From the NCBI GenBank assembly GCA_035510455.1, contig DATKHB010000003.1:1-64000 (forward strand): a stretch of DNA of 64,000 nucleotides, read 5' to 3'. Both the position numbers and the translations under genes were made by a program. The DNA comes from DATKGL01 sp035510455. GTDB lineage: Bacteria > Patescibacteriota > Saccharimonadia > Saccharimonadales > UBA4665. This document shows positions 57,062-64,000 of this stretch, piece by piece (within the stretch, counting starts at the first letter, position 1; each line of letters opens with the position of its first letter). The notes under the pieces were generated by a model. That model was not told the DNA's origin, searched no databases, and was given only the letters and a program-made list of their open reading frames with translations.

Positions 57062-58713
57062 AGAATCTTGCCGTAGTATATGTCAGAGTTTCCACCGACG
57101 AACAAGTGGATAATATGAGCTTGGGAAATCAGGAAGAAGAGTGCCGAAGGTTTATTGCTCGACAGCCAGGCGACTTGAAAGTAGACGAAGTGTTCATTGA
57201 GGAAGGCGAAAGCGCTAAAACTGCCGACCGGACGCAATTAAAAGAAATGCTGGAATACTGTCGGAAAAACAAAAACTCAGTCGGACATCTGGTAGTTTAC
57301 AAGTTAGATAGGTTCGCAAGGTCGGTGCAAGATCACATGGCATTGCAAGCCCTGCTTTCCAAGATGGGGATAATTCTTTGGTCGGCAACAGAACCTATCA
57401 ATGGAACGACAACCGGAAAGCTAATGGAGCACGTATTAGCCAGTTTCGCAGAGTTTGACAACAGTGTTCGTTCGGAACGCTGCAAAAATGGCATGAGAGC
57501 ACGAGCGGAAGAGGGTTGTTGGGTTAGTCATGCCCCGATTGGCTACGTGAACTTCAAGGACGAGCTGAAACACCCGACGCTGGCGTTCGACGATAATATG
57601 GTCGAGCAAGTTCGTAAGTTCTTCAAAGAGTTCCTGACCGGACGCTATACGCAAACCGAAGCGATAGCGTTAGCCGAAAAGTGCGGAATACGCACAAAGA
57701 AAGGTCAGCCGATGTCAAAGAACGGCGTAATAGGTATGCTGAACAATTTGGCTTACGCCGGATACATTCAGAGTGCTCTAACAAGCGATAAACGCATCAA
57801 AGCGTTGCACCCACCAATACTTCAACTTGAACAGTTCAACGAAGTACAGTCGATCCTACGAGGTAATAAGCGCACAATTGTACCGCTTACAACCAGGATT
57901 AAACGATCATGGCCGTTGAAACGGTTTCTGTATTGCGGTCAATGCGGTCAACCGCTAACTGGCAGTGCGTCGAAGGGACGAAGCGGTGGGCACTTTGGAG
58001 CGTACCATTGTACTAAATGTACGAAAAGCAGAGACGGAGCGACGGTTCGACTCCCAAAAGTACAAGCCCATGAGGATTTCGGTGCTTTGCTAGATAGCTT
58101 AGTACCGTCCGAGTGGGCATTAAAGGTGTTTAAGGAAATCGTCATTCGCCGGTGGAACTTAGAATACCGTGATGTTCAAAAAGATCGCCGCAGGATTGAT
58201 AGTGAAATCGAAGCACTCGAAAACACAAAGAACGATCTGTTCGATCGCTGGATGGCTGGTCGCATAAAGAGTGATAAGGTTTACGACGATCAGAACGACC
58301 GGATCACGGTTCAGAAGGAGACTTTAGAGCTAGAGAGAGCCGATCTAAAGTCTGACGAAACCGATAAGGAGCGTATTGTTGATCAAGCCGTGCATTTCAT
58401 GGCTAACGCACGTGAGATATGGAGCAACGCAATGGTGTTAGATAAGGTAAGGTTCCAAAAACTGGTATTTGAGGCCGGTATTCCGGTTTTTCCGGACAGA
58501 ACTTTTGGAACCGCCGAACCAAGCGTGATTTACCAGCAATTAACAGCTATAGAAAAGGCGTATGAAACTAACAGGGCGGAGCTTCCAACCGAAAACTCCG
58601 CCCTGGTGCGCGAGAGAGGATTTGAACCTCCAAGCCTTTCGGCGCTTGCCCCTCAGGCAAGTGCGTCTACCGTTCCGCCACTCGCGCTCGCTACGGCTGT
58701 TAGTAATCCCTGA
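57058..58713 (+). CDS. Large serine recombinase running through tRNA-Leu antisense
   Basis: A 551-residue large serine integrase. The resolvase domain (about 1-150) has the nucleophile Ser in YVRVSTDEQ (about 10) and the Arg-rich KLDRFARSVQDH (about 80). The recombinase domain follows (about 165-280), then a zinc ribbon FLYCGQCGQPL...YHCTKC (about 290-325) and a coiled coil (about 365-440). The last 36 residues, from about residue 515, are read from the antisense strand of the complete tRNA-Leu(GAG): the ERGFEPPSLS sequence is the reversed T-arm. The protein made by the free element must end differently. Strong ribosome-binding sites in the operon. Confidence 0.9.
   Translation: MKNLAVVYVRVSTDEQVDNMSLGNQEEECRRFIARQPGDLKVDEVFIEEGESAKTADRTQLKEMLEYCRKNKNSVGHLVVYKLDRFARSVQDHMALQALLSKMGIILWSATEPINGTTTGKLMEHVLASFAEFDNSVRSERCKNGMRARAEEGCWVSHAPIGYVNFKDELKHPTLAFDDNMVEQVRKFFKEFLTGRYTQTEAIALAEKCGIRTKKGQPMSKNGVIGMLNNLAYAGYIQSALTSDKRIKALHPPILQLEQFNEVQSILRGNKRTIVPLTTRIKRSWPLKRFLYCGQCGQPLTGSASKGRSGGHFGAYHCTKCTKSRDGATVRLPKVQAHEDFGALLDSLVPSEWALKVFKEIVIRRWNLEYRDVQKDRRRIDSEIEALENTKNDLFDRWMAGRIKSDKVYDDQNDRITVQKETLELERADLKSDETDKERIVDQAVHFMANAREIWSNAMVLDKVRFQKLVFEAGIPVFPDRTFGTAEPSVIYQQLTAIEKAYETNRAELPTENSALVRERGFEPPSLSALAPQASASTVPPLALATAVSNP
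58604..58687 (-). tRNA. tRNA-Leu (anticodon GAG)
   Basis: An 84-nt class II tRNA on the minus strand. The acceptor GCGCGAG/CTCGCGC is perfect, the anticodon stem-loop is CTTGC-CTGAGGG-GCAAG (anticodon GAG), discriminator A, and the CCA end is encoded (58606-58604). The whole gene lies inside the 3' end of the serine recombinase frame on the other strand. Its 3' end faces the island, marking the attachment site. Confidence 0.95.
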
Positions 58714-58753
58714 TATCTTAAGATCTTTAAGCAAAAAACTCAATAGAACTGGG

Positions 58754-59448
58754 CTATATGGTACTGGATTTATTCTCTACATTAACACCGTTTTCAGCCC
58801 TTTTGCTTCGGAGCATGTTATAAAGACCACGTACGACAGGTATAGGAGTTGTCGCTATACATGCAATGTCCTGCTTTAAGCTAGCCTTTTCACAGTAATT
58901 AACGTCGGCTCGCATGACTTTCTTAACAAGTTCTGAGGATTCGGTATAGGCTCCTTGATGAACATGAGCGAGCCCTTGCCCTGGGCCAACCACCCCTGGG
59001 TTTAATGTCGCCCACCAAAACCAGTCCTCGTACAATACTGGGTCAGCATGCTGTCGTTGTTCCAGTGTTATGGGTGTTTGTGGGCGAACTCCAACAAGAT
59101 GCAAATTACCTAAGATTACGTTGATGCATTGAGGCAATTCATCAGCTGCGGACTTACGACAGAACTTAGATAGGAGACTAGCTTCAGAGTGTTCCGACCC
59201 GCCTGCCTCGTTCTCTCCGCTATGATCTTGCCCGGGCATAGTTTTAAGCTTGAGTATGTCGAAAGGTACGCCGCCTTTGCCTATACGCTCTTGACGAAAT
59301 AGCATGCGGTAATCACCATTTCAATACCTAAAGTTAATGCAGCTATCCCCAGAATAGGCCCTGAAACTAAGCCTAGGCTAGATGCGCCCAAAATATCAAC
59401 ACCTCTTTGTTCGGGGCTACCAATATACTCTGCGCCAACTTTAGCCAT
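58754..59448 (-). pseudogene. Bacterial sugar transferase, frameshifted
   Basis: A polyprenyl-phosphate sugar-1-phosphate transferase (WcaJ/WbaP-like C-terminal type) that would start lipid-linked glycan synthesis at the membrane. The 5' part from ATG 59448 encodes the family's start and hydrophobic segment (RGVDILGASSLGLVSGPILG, then IAALTLGIEM). The 3' part is in another frame (LFRQERIGKGGVPFDILKLK with the catalytic basic motif, then ADELPQCINVILGNLHLVGV and RPQTPITLE). The join is near 59310-59320, where one base seems missing or extra. It is a pseudogene, a sequencing error or a slippage site. The ATG starts one base after the upstream stop. Confidence 0.7.
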
Positions 59449-59449
59449 C

Positions 59450-60229
59450 TTACGCCACCGCCAAAAACTCTGCCAAACTATCTACCTGATGCATGATAAA
59501 GGTAGTTGCTCTCACATCAGTGACCGGTTGAGGGTCTATAATTGCAAGACTGCGCTCATCACCCACCACAACAAAATTACCTGCGCCATTAGTGTCTGGT
59601 ACCATTCGCTCACGATCATAAAGTTTATGGGTCGCCTCTATAACTGTGGCTAAGGAAGCCTGACCCGTGGTAACTGTTTCACAATATTCGGTTACAACGC
59701 TGCGATTCACTTCGGTTTTATTTGTAGTGAACAATGCTAGGGGGACGCCGTCAACAAACGGTTGCTCGGCTATAACTGCGCGGTATATACCGAACGGGTG
59801 CTCACCAATTCTATATCTCTGACTTATAGCCATCGAACCCATAGTCTCGCACAGTAACGCGGTTGCTGATACCTCAGCAGCGACATAGTCTAACCTCTGA
59901 CTTTCTGTCCAATTGACACTGTCCCGATGCACTTTTGTGACATTGTCGCCGTCACTATATACCGAATACTCTGCACCATAACCAATGAACTGACGTCCAG
60001 TTAAGTGTCTAGACAGAAGGTCTAATACTGCGGTAGCTAAAGATGGGCTACGATGAGCTAACTCGTCAACAGCTGTAGCGCCTAAACGCTTCACGGGATT
60101 TTTGAGCGAACGGATGTCGTCGCGTCTAAGATCTCTGAGCCCAAAAATCTCATTGTTAGAGGCAAGACTCAACTCAAGCATCCGACCAATTGATTGCATA
60201 AGTACGGATGTTAGTCTTGAGATAAACAT
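59450..60229 (-). CDS. Protein kinase-like/APH-fold protein
   Basis: A 259-residue protein with a divergent kinase fold. FIGYGAEYSVYSDGDNVTKV (about residues 82-101) resembles the Gly-loop and beta-3 Lys strand. VPDTNGAGNFVVV (about 212) and SLAIIDPQPV (about 229) resemble a catalytic-loop Asp/Asn and a DFG-like metal-binding Asp. The N-terminal 75 residues are helical. The substrate may be a small molecule or protein. It ends one base before the sugar transferase start, so the pair is co-transcribed and may act in surface glycan synthesis. Confidence 0.6.
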   Translation of the reverse strand: MFISRLTSVLMQSIGRMLELSLASNNEIFGLRDLRRDDIRSLKNPVKRLGATAVDELAHRSPSLATAVLDLLSRHLTGRQFIGYGAEYSVYSDGDNVTKVHRDSVNWTESQRLDYVAAEVSATALLCETMGSMAISQRYRIGEHPFGIYRAVIAEQPFVDGVPLALFTTNKTEVNRSVVTEYCETVTTGQASLATVIEATHKLYDRERMVPDTNGAGNFVVVGDERSLAIIDPQPVTDVRATTFIMHQVDSLAEFLAVA

Positions 60230-60351
60230 CTGTCAACTAAATCAACGAACCAGGCAGCTACTAACTTTTTCGTTTCTGGGGCCCCCATGAGTGTTCAATG
60301 TCAATATACGACTGACTTTAGTCGATATCCTGTGATATACTCTGTTATCAG

Positions 60352-60428
60352 GGGTGATTAGCTCAGCTGGCTAGAGCATCTCGTTTACACCGAGAGGGTC
60401 GGGGGTTCGAATCCCTCATCACCCACCA
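60352..60428 (+). tRNA. tRNA-Val (anticodon TAC)
   Basis: A 77-nt tRNA. The acceptor GGGTGAT/ATCACCC is perfect (60352-60358 with 60418-60424). The anticodon stem-loop is TCTCG-TTTACAC-CGAGA, anticodon TAC. The T-loop is TTCGAAT, discriminator A, and CCA is encoded. A promoter precedes it: CTGACT (60312-60317) and TATACT (60336-60341), spacer 18. Its 3' end is the junction to the G+C-rich element, and the recombinase stop codon lies in its anticodon loop on the other strand. Confidence 0.96.
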
Positions 60429-62154
60429 TAAGACCCTTATTTGAACCCCCGTCAAAGTAAAGGGCGGCCAGGGGTCCCAGGTCAGGACCTCGCCGCCCGT
60501 TTTCTTTGACACCGTTTTCTGTCCTCGCCCGTTCGGTTCGTTGAATCTCATCCCTCGCTTGCAACAGCTCGTCGAACGGCGGGCGGAAGACCGCCCCATC
60601 GATCTCGTCGTCCTGCACGTACAGCTTCTCGAAGATGGCGTCGTTCATGAAGCGCCGCTGCTCAGGTGACAGCGTCAGGTACAGCTTCTGGGCGCTGTCG
60701 AGCAGTTGCAAGGCCCGGTCGATAAGGACGGCCCCAGCGGTCAGCCGATCGTCACCGATCGCCATCCGTTCCCTGATCCGGTCCCGCTCCCTCTGAACCT
60801 CGGCCAGCTTCTGCCGCACCTTTGGCAGCGACATCCCACCGTCGGCGGCAAGGTCGATCAGGTTCGCCTCCTGCTTTTCGAGTCGAGTCAGCTCGGCTTT
60901 CATCTGCTTGGCTAGCAGGTGCAGGGACTTCTCCTGCTCGTTCATCATCTCGTCCAGCTTCCGGCGAAGCCGATCGGCGATGTCTGCTGGGAAGTGGATG
61001 GTGGCGTAGAAGCGTTCAAGTGCCGCCTCGATTTCTTCTCCGTAGCTGTAGCGGGACAGGCACAAGTGCTGTTGCTTGCGAACACAGAAGAAGTACAGAT
61101 AACGGCCACCTCGACCATTCGCCCATGCAAGGATCATCCGAGACTCGATCCCCTGCTCGTGGCAGGCTCGGCACCACAGATGCCCCTTCAGGTAGTGGTT
61201 GTGCTTGCGCTTGCGTTGGCCGTTGCCGCCCCGCTGGTCGAGGATGGCCTGAACCTTTGCGAACAGCTCGTGGCTGATCAGCGCCTCGTGGCGCCCCTGG
61301 ATCATCTCTCCCTCGTAGGTGACGTAGCCGAGGTAATACGGATCGCGCAGCAGCTCAGCCAGTCGGGACGTCGAGATCGGGCCGCCGGGGTACCGGCCCT
61401 GTCTGGTCTTCAGTCCTCGGATTGTCAGCTCCTCCGAGAGGCTCTCCAAGCTGAACTCGCCGGTGGCGTACAGCTCGAAGGCGTTGACTATCAGGGGAGC
61501 GCGTTCGGGGTCGAGTTCCACGATGCCGATGTTGCGGCCTTCGCTCATATCCCGGGCGTTGCGGTAGCCGAGCCTGGCCCGGCTGATGGTGCCCCCGTTC
61601 TTGGCCTTGGCTCCCATCTTGTAGGCGATGTCGGCGCCATCCCGCTTGACTCGGTACTCGTCGACGGCGTTGAGGATCATTTCGATCATGTCGCCCTCTG
61701 GGCCCTCCGGCAGGTCGAAGGCCGTCTGGACGATGCGTACGCCCCACTTGCTCAGCTCCCGCTTGGTGATGGCGGCGTCGATGGCGTTGCGGAACACCCG
61801 GTTGAACTGGTAGACGACGATGTAGTCGACCTCGTCGCGGTGCGCTTTGACCCAGGCCATCATCTCCTGGAAGACGATCCGCTTCTCGACCTCCTGGGCG
61901 CTGCGGCCGGGCTCGGAGAACTCGTTGGCGACTTCGGCTTGAAGAGCCGAGCACTTCACCAGGCAGGCATCACGCTGGGCCGGGATGGAGATTCCTTCCG
62001 GGTTGTAGTCGGTCTTCACCTGCGACGGTGAGCTAACCCTCAAGTAGAGGACGGCTCGCTTCGGTGCCTCCGGTTCCGGCCGTGGCTCCGGAGCTACCGT
62101 TCGGGCACGCCCGCGCTTAGCCGCCGGTCTGACGGCGGTGGTAGTCATGCTCAT
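60385..62154 (-). CDS. Large serine recombinase ending in tRNA-Val antisense
   Basis: A 589-residue large serine integrase. After a 30-residue basic, Pro-rich start the resolvase domain has the nucleophile Ser in YLRVSSPSQV (about 40). The recombinase domain follows (about 195-300; RYPGGPISTSRLAELLRDPY, then YLGYVTYEGEMI), a zinc ribbon (LWCRACHEQ ... FFCVRK, about 335-370) and a coiled coil (about 410-500). The last 14 codons are antisense to the tRNA-Val 3' half (GDEGFEPPTLSV), and the TAA stop uses two anticodon bases. AGGAGG precedes the ATG. It is in an operon behind the Xre and ImmA genes. Confidence 0.92.
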   Translation of the reverse strand: MSMTTTAVRPAAKRGRARTVAPEPRPEPEAPKRAVLYLRVSSPSQVKTDYNPEGISIPAQRDACLVKCSALQAEVANEFSEPGRSAQEVEKRIVFQEMMAWVKAHRDEVDYIVVYQFNRVFRNAIDAAITKRELSKWGVRIVQTAFDLPEGPEGDMIEMILNAVDEYRVKRDGADIAYKMGAKAKNGGTISRARLGYRNARDMSEGRNIGIVELDPERAPLIVNAFELYATGEFSLESLSEELTIRGLKTRQGRYPGGPISTSRLAELLRDPYYLGYVTYEGEMIQGRHEALISHELFAKVQAILDQRGGNGQRKRKHNHYLKGHLWCRACHEQGIESRMILAWANGRGGRYLYFFCVRKQQHLCLSRYSYGEEIEAALERFYATIHFPADIADRLRRKLDEMMNEQEKSLHLLAKQMKAELTRLEKQEANLIDLAADGGMSLPKVRQKLAEVQRERDRIRERMAIGDDRLTAGAVLIDRALQLLDSAQKLYLTLSPEQRRFMNDAIFEKLYVQDDEIDGAVFRPPFDELLQARDEIQRTERARTENGVKENGRRGPDLGPLAALYFDGGSNKGLMVGDEGFEPPTLSV

Positions 62155-62166
62155 ATTCGTTCCTCC

Positions 62167-62808
62167 TTATGCGACTTGTTCTGTGGCGAAGCGTGGGTTC
62201 GCAGATCGTTCGTAAATCTTGTCGTTTGTGTTGCGTAGAATCGGGCTGGTCCAGTCGTCTATACAACGTGGTGCTCGGTCGATCATGCCGATAGCACTGA
62301 GTCGTACCTGCATGGCGGACTGGGAGACATCGAAGAGGCTTGCCAATCGGGCGATGTTCTGGATACCGCCGCAGTACGCCCGTTTCACCCATGGCCTGGG
62401 CATCAACAGGCAGGCGGCGAAGTGGTCGCAGAGTTGCTCGGTCATGCGCTTGCGGTCAGCGTCGGGAAACTTGGCGTACATCAAGTCGGCGAACCGGTGG
62501 TCGATGATGTGCTTGAACTCGTGAGCCAGGCTGAAGCGTTGACGTTCCCTGGGCTCGGAACCGTTTAGCAGCACCAGCCACCGCTGAGAGGCCCACTGCG
62601 TGGCTCCGGAAGCCGGCAGGAATCTGACCCGATCCACCTGCAGTCTGGGTAGTTCGGAGATTGCGGACTCGGGAACCGGCCCCTCGGTGATGTCCAACAG
62701 CTTGAGGAATCGAGCGGCCTGCAGTTCGGCGATGCGCATGGCCTGGCTGTATGTAAGCGGTCGTAGCGGCACGATGTCGCGTAGCCTGGCAATAACACCG
62801 GGGTTCAT
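62167..62808 (-). CDS. ImmA/IrrE-family metallopeptidase
   Basis: A 213-residue protein with the zinc peptidase motif LAHEFKHIIDH (HExxH, about residues 93-103), preceded by RFS. In ImmA/IrrE systems the peptidase cleaves the partner Xre repressor on DNA damage or another signal and so releases element genes. Its start overlaps the stop of the Xre gene by 4 nt, the standard pairing. GAGGAGG lies about 6 nt upstream. It would control the recombinase gene 12 nt downstream. Confidence 0.88.
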   Translation of the reverse strand: MNPGVIARLRDIVPLRPLTYSQAMRIAELQAARFLKLLDITEGPVPESAISELPRLQVDRVRFLPASGATQWASQRWLVLLNGSEPRERQRFSLAHEFKHIIDHRFADLMYAKFPDADRKRMTEQLCDHFAACLLMPRPWVKRAYCGGIQNIARLASLFDVSQSAMQVRLSAIGMIDRAPRCIDDWTSPILRNTNDKIYERSANPRFATEQVA

Positions 62809-63227
62809 GCCGCCTCCTCGTTGGGAGAATCGTCCTGTTGCTCTGGCTCGGGCCTCGGCGGATAGACGGGCTGATCCTTGGGAATGCCGTAGTAGCTACG
62901 CAAGTATTCGAAGTACCGCTCTAGGTCGGAAACGGCTTCAGCCGGCAGGTCGTACCTGGCTCGCAGATAAGGCTGGAAGCTCGGCAGACCCGCGGGAATC
63001 TCGTAGCCGGCAAGGGCATAGAGGTCGGCGACAGGCACCTCGAGCACGTCGGAGATGGCGCTCAGGTGTGGCGGAGCGGGCTTGATGTAGTTGCCGTTCT
63101 CAAGCTTGGCCCAGTAAGAGGCGTCGAGATCAGCGGCCTCGGCAGCGCCTGCACGGGACAATCCTAAGGACAGTCGTCGCGACCTGATGTAGTCGCCTAA
63201 TGATTGGTTTCCATCTCCTTTGGCCAT
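62805..63227 (-). CDS. Xre-family HTH regulator
   Basis: A 140-residue repressor-type protein. Residues 8-65 form a Cro/CI helix-turn-helix (LGDYIRSRRLSLGLSRAGAA, then YWAKLENGNYIKPAPPHLSA and VLEVPVADLYALAG). The C-terminal part is acidic (EPEQQDDSPNEE). It is coupled to the ImmA-type peptidase, which would inactivate it. The target is probably its own promoter region at 63228-63464, where a large palindrome lies. The ATG follows AGGAGGTGA. Confidence 0.88.
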   Translation of the reverse strand: MAKGDGNQSLGDYIRSRRLSLGLSRAGAAEAADLDASYWAKLENGNYIKPAPPHLSAISDVLEVPVADLYALAGYEIPAGLPSFQPYLRARYDLPAEAVSDLERYFEYLRSYYGIPKDQPVYPPRPEPEQQDDSPNEEAA

Positions 63228-63351
63228 TGATTCACCTCCTTTTCCTTACTTACATTTTCTCAAATAATGGGACGACCGTCAAACTGTATTAATGACAACA
63301 TTCTGTCTGAACAGGTCTTATCCGTCGCCTGTGTGGATAACTGGGTGTAAA

Positions 63352-63418
63352 TGGCAGGGGCAATATCTGAGAGTGATGACTATATAAGTCACGACTCAAA
63401 GAGGGATTGCCCCTGCCA
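63352..63418. promoter_or_regulatory. 67-nt palindrome with perfect 13-bp arms
   Basis: TGGCAGGGGCAAT (63352-63364) and ATTGCCCCTGCCA (63406-63418) are perfect inverted repeats. Inside them a second, imperfect palindrome (GAGTGATGACT and AGTCACGACTC) surrounds ATATA. It lies in the control gap upstream of the Xre gene. It could be a multi-site operator, an origin or a transfer site, or a convergent terminator for the RHH gene. Confidence 0.5.
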
Positions 63419-63464
63419 GGGTGGAGAGTGAGTTGTGTGCAGCGCTAAGGCTGACTTCTCGTGC

Positions 63465-63788
63465 TCAGCTCGTAGCTGACTCTCCTCCCTTGCCACGGGA
63501 ACGGCGCTGAGGGGTTTCGCCCTCAGGTTGGTTCTCCGTGACCGGCGAGCCGTCGCTTGACCCCCCAAACAGGGTGGCGATGGCTGAGCGCCGTTGGGCG
63601 GCGTCGTTCTCGATCTCGTCGAGCACCGACTGGGCCCTTGCAGCCAGCTCTGGCTGTGAGCGCTTCGTCTCGATCCACTGATCGATTGCCTGCCGGATGG
63701 CGTCGGTAATCGTCAGCTCGCCGAGCTGGGCGACCATAGTGAGCTGGGCGTGCAAATCGTCTTCGAGGCGAATCGCGAGCGTTTTCAC
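63465..63788 (-). CDS. Ribbon-helix-helix DNA-binding protein
   Basis: A 107-residue protein with an N-terminal RHH (CopG/Arc-like) domain: VKTLAIRLEDDLHAQLTMVA, then GELTITDAIRQAIDQWIE. The rest is a charged, probably disordered tail with GGSSDGSPVTEN. I start at GTG 63788, where AGGAGG lies 7 nt upstream and the RHH strand begins at once; an upstream frame to 63974 has no such site. RHH proteins serve as plasmid, transfer or antitoxin regulators. No toxin gene is in view, but the element continues outside the window. Confidence 0.75.
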   Translation of the reverse strand: MKTLAIRLEDDLHAQLTMVAQLGELTITDAIRQAIDQWIETKRSQPELAARAQSVLDEIENDAAQRRSAIATLFGGSSDGSPVTENQPEGETPQRRSRGKGGESATS

Positions 63789-64000
63789 GCTGCAACCTCC
63801 TGTGTTGACGACATGAGTGAAACGTTGATCATCTGAGATCACGTCCTTCCTCGGTTGGGTGCGGCCGAAAAGTCCTCGGTTTTGGGCTTTTCTACGGTTG
63901 GAGCCGCAGGCCACCGACGAAGTGGCCGACTCATCAAGGTGGGTGGAACAAGAACACCCCGCCCTCCGAGTCATCGAGGGACAAGAGCATGCCGCCTGAC
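63789..64000. other. G+C-rich end of window
   Basis: 212 nt upstream of the RHH gene. I see no convincing gene; overlapping frames are extensions without ribosome-binding sites. It probably contains the RHH promoter. Confidence 0.3.

Larger units (their letters stand above)
45850..58603. mobile_element. Accessory island ending at tRNA-Leu(GAG)
   Basis: This stretch has no core genes. It holds a biosynthesis-like cluster, a tyrosine recombinase, small orphan genes with strong Shine-Dalgarno sites, and a large serine recombinase whose gene abuts the 3' end of tRNA-Leu(GAG). That is the usual place for an integrated element. The right edge is the tRNA 3' end at 58604. The left edge is not defined: no copy of the tRNA 3' end was found in the window. 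It may be more than one element. Confidence 0.5.
60429..64000. mobile_element. G+C-rich integrated element at tRNA-Val, incomplete
   Basis: From the tRNA-Val 3' end to the window end, base composition rises sharply (40 of 60 bases G or C in the line at 61201, 21 of 60 in a core line at 32101). Every gene has a strong AGGAGG-type ribosome-binding site. Recombinase, ImmA/IrrE peptidase, Xre regulator and RHH protein form a typical integration and control module. The far end is outside the window. Composition and gene style suggest an actinobacterium-like donor. Confidence 0.75.

Noticed and set aside
58562..58879. A 105-residue plus-strand frame across tRNA-Leu
   Set aside because: It overlaps the recombinase end, the tRNA and the sugar transferase, with no ribosome-binding site.
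60919..62031. A 370-residue open frame on the plus strand
   Set aside because: It lies entirely opposite the serine recombinase, in G+C-rich DNA where antisense frames stay open. It has no ribosome-binding site or known motif.
63789..63974. N-terminal extension of the RHH protein to 63974
   Set aside because: AGGAGG sits 7 nt before GTG 63788 and the RHH fold begins there; the upstream part is Cys/Ser/Arg-rich without a family match.

Overview
ORGANISM. The conserved middle of the window (about 15.3-45.8 kb) has the gene content and compact layout of a small-genome Patescibacteria/CPR bacterium, most likely Candidatus Saccharibacteria (TM7). It holds dnaE, a lone type IV pilus-type ATPase, an NAD-malic enzyme, rplS with a long charged tail, rnhB, nusA, clpC, radA, a PIN-TRAM protein, a class A PBP, tyrS, recG and rsmD. 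The code looks standard. The lineage call comes from family recognition by eye, not from a search. Many genes have a TATAAT-like -10 box only 6-8 nt before the start codon, so leaderless transcription seems common.

LAYOUT. 1-6.4 kb is accessory: phage/plasmid-like small genes, then a five-gene operon (2-hydroxyacid dehydrogenase-like, flavin-binding, alpha/beta hydrolase, APH-like kinase, membrane protein). 6.5-15.2 kb is the most unusual part. It is a tandem array of about twelve short gene cassettes (a Phd/VapC toxin-antitoxin, a cytochrome b, a uridine-kinase-like protein, a NUDIX hydrolase, a flavin-binding protein and many orphans). The cassettes are separated by a recurring repeat with the core GGCCCTCCAA, several copies of which fold into nested imperfect palindromes. 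It looks like an integron cassette array, but with no canonical attC core and no integrase in view.

15.3-45.8 kb is core chromosome. It has clear regulatory sites: a CIRCE operator and promoter before clpC, and a promoter followed at once by an intrinsic terminator before nusA. 45.9-58.6 kb is an accessory island. It carries a nucleotidyltransferase, an FAD enzyme / radical SAM / carbamoyltransferase-like / ATP-grasp cluster that looks biosynthetic, a tyrosine recombinase, and a serine recombinase ending across tRNA-Leu(GAG). 58.7-60.4 kb is a short chromosomal remnant with a frameshifted sugar transferase. From tRNA-Val(TAC) to the window end lies a strikingly G+C-rich element (40 of 60 bases G or C in one sampled line, against 21 of 60 in a sampled core line). 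It holds a serine recombinase, an ImmA/IrrE peptidase, a Xre regulator and an RHH protein, all with strong Shine-Dalgarno sites, as expected for DNA from an actinobacterium-like donor.

HOW IT WORKS TOGETHER. Core genes serve replication, repair, transcription, proteolysis, wall synthesis and translation. Accessory DNA enters by at least two tRNA-targeting serine recombinases, probably one tyrosine recombinase, and the cassette-repeat system. Both serine recombinase reading frames run into the antisense strand of the tRNA beside them, so the C-terminus of each recombinase is encoded by the target tRNA gene.
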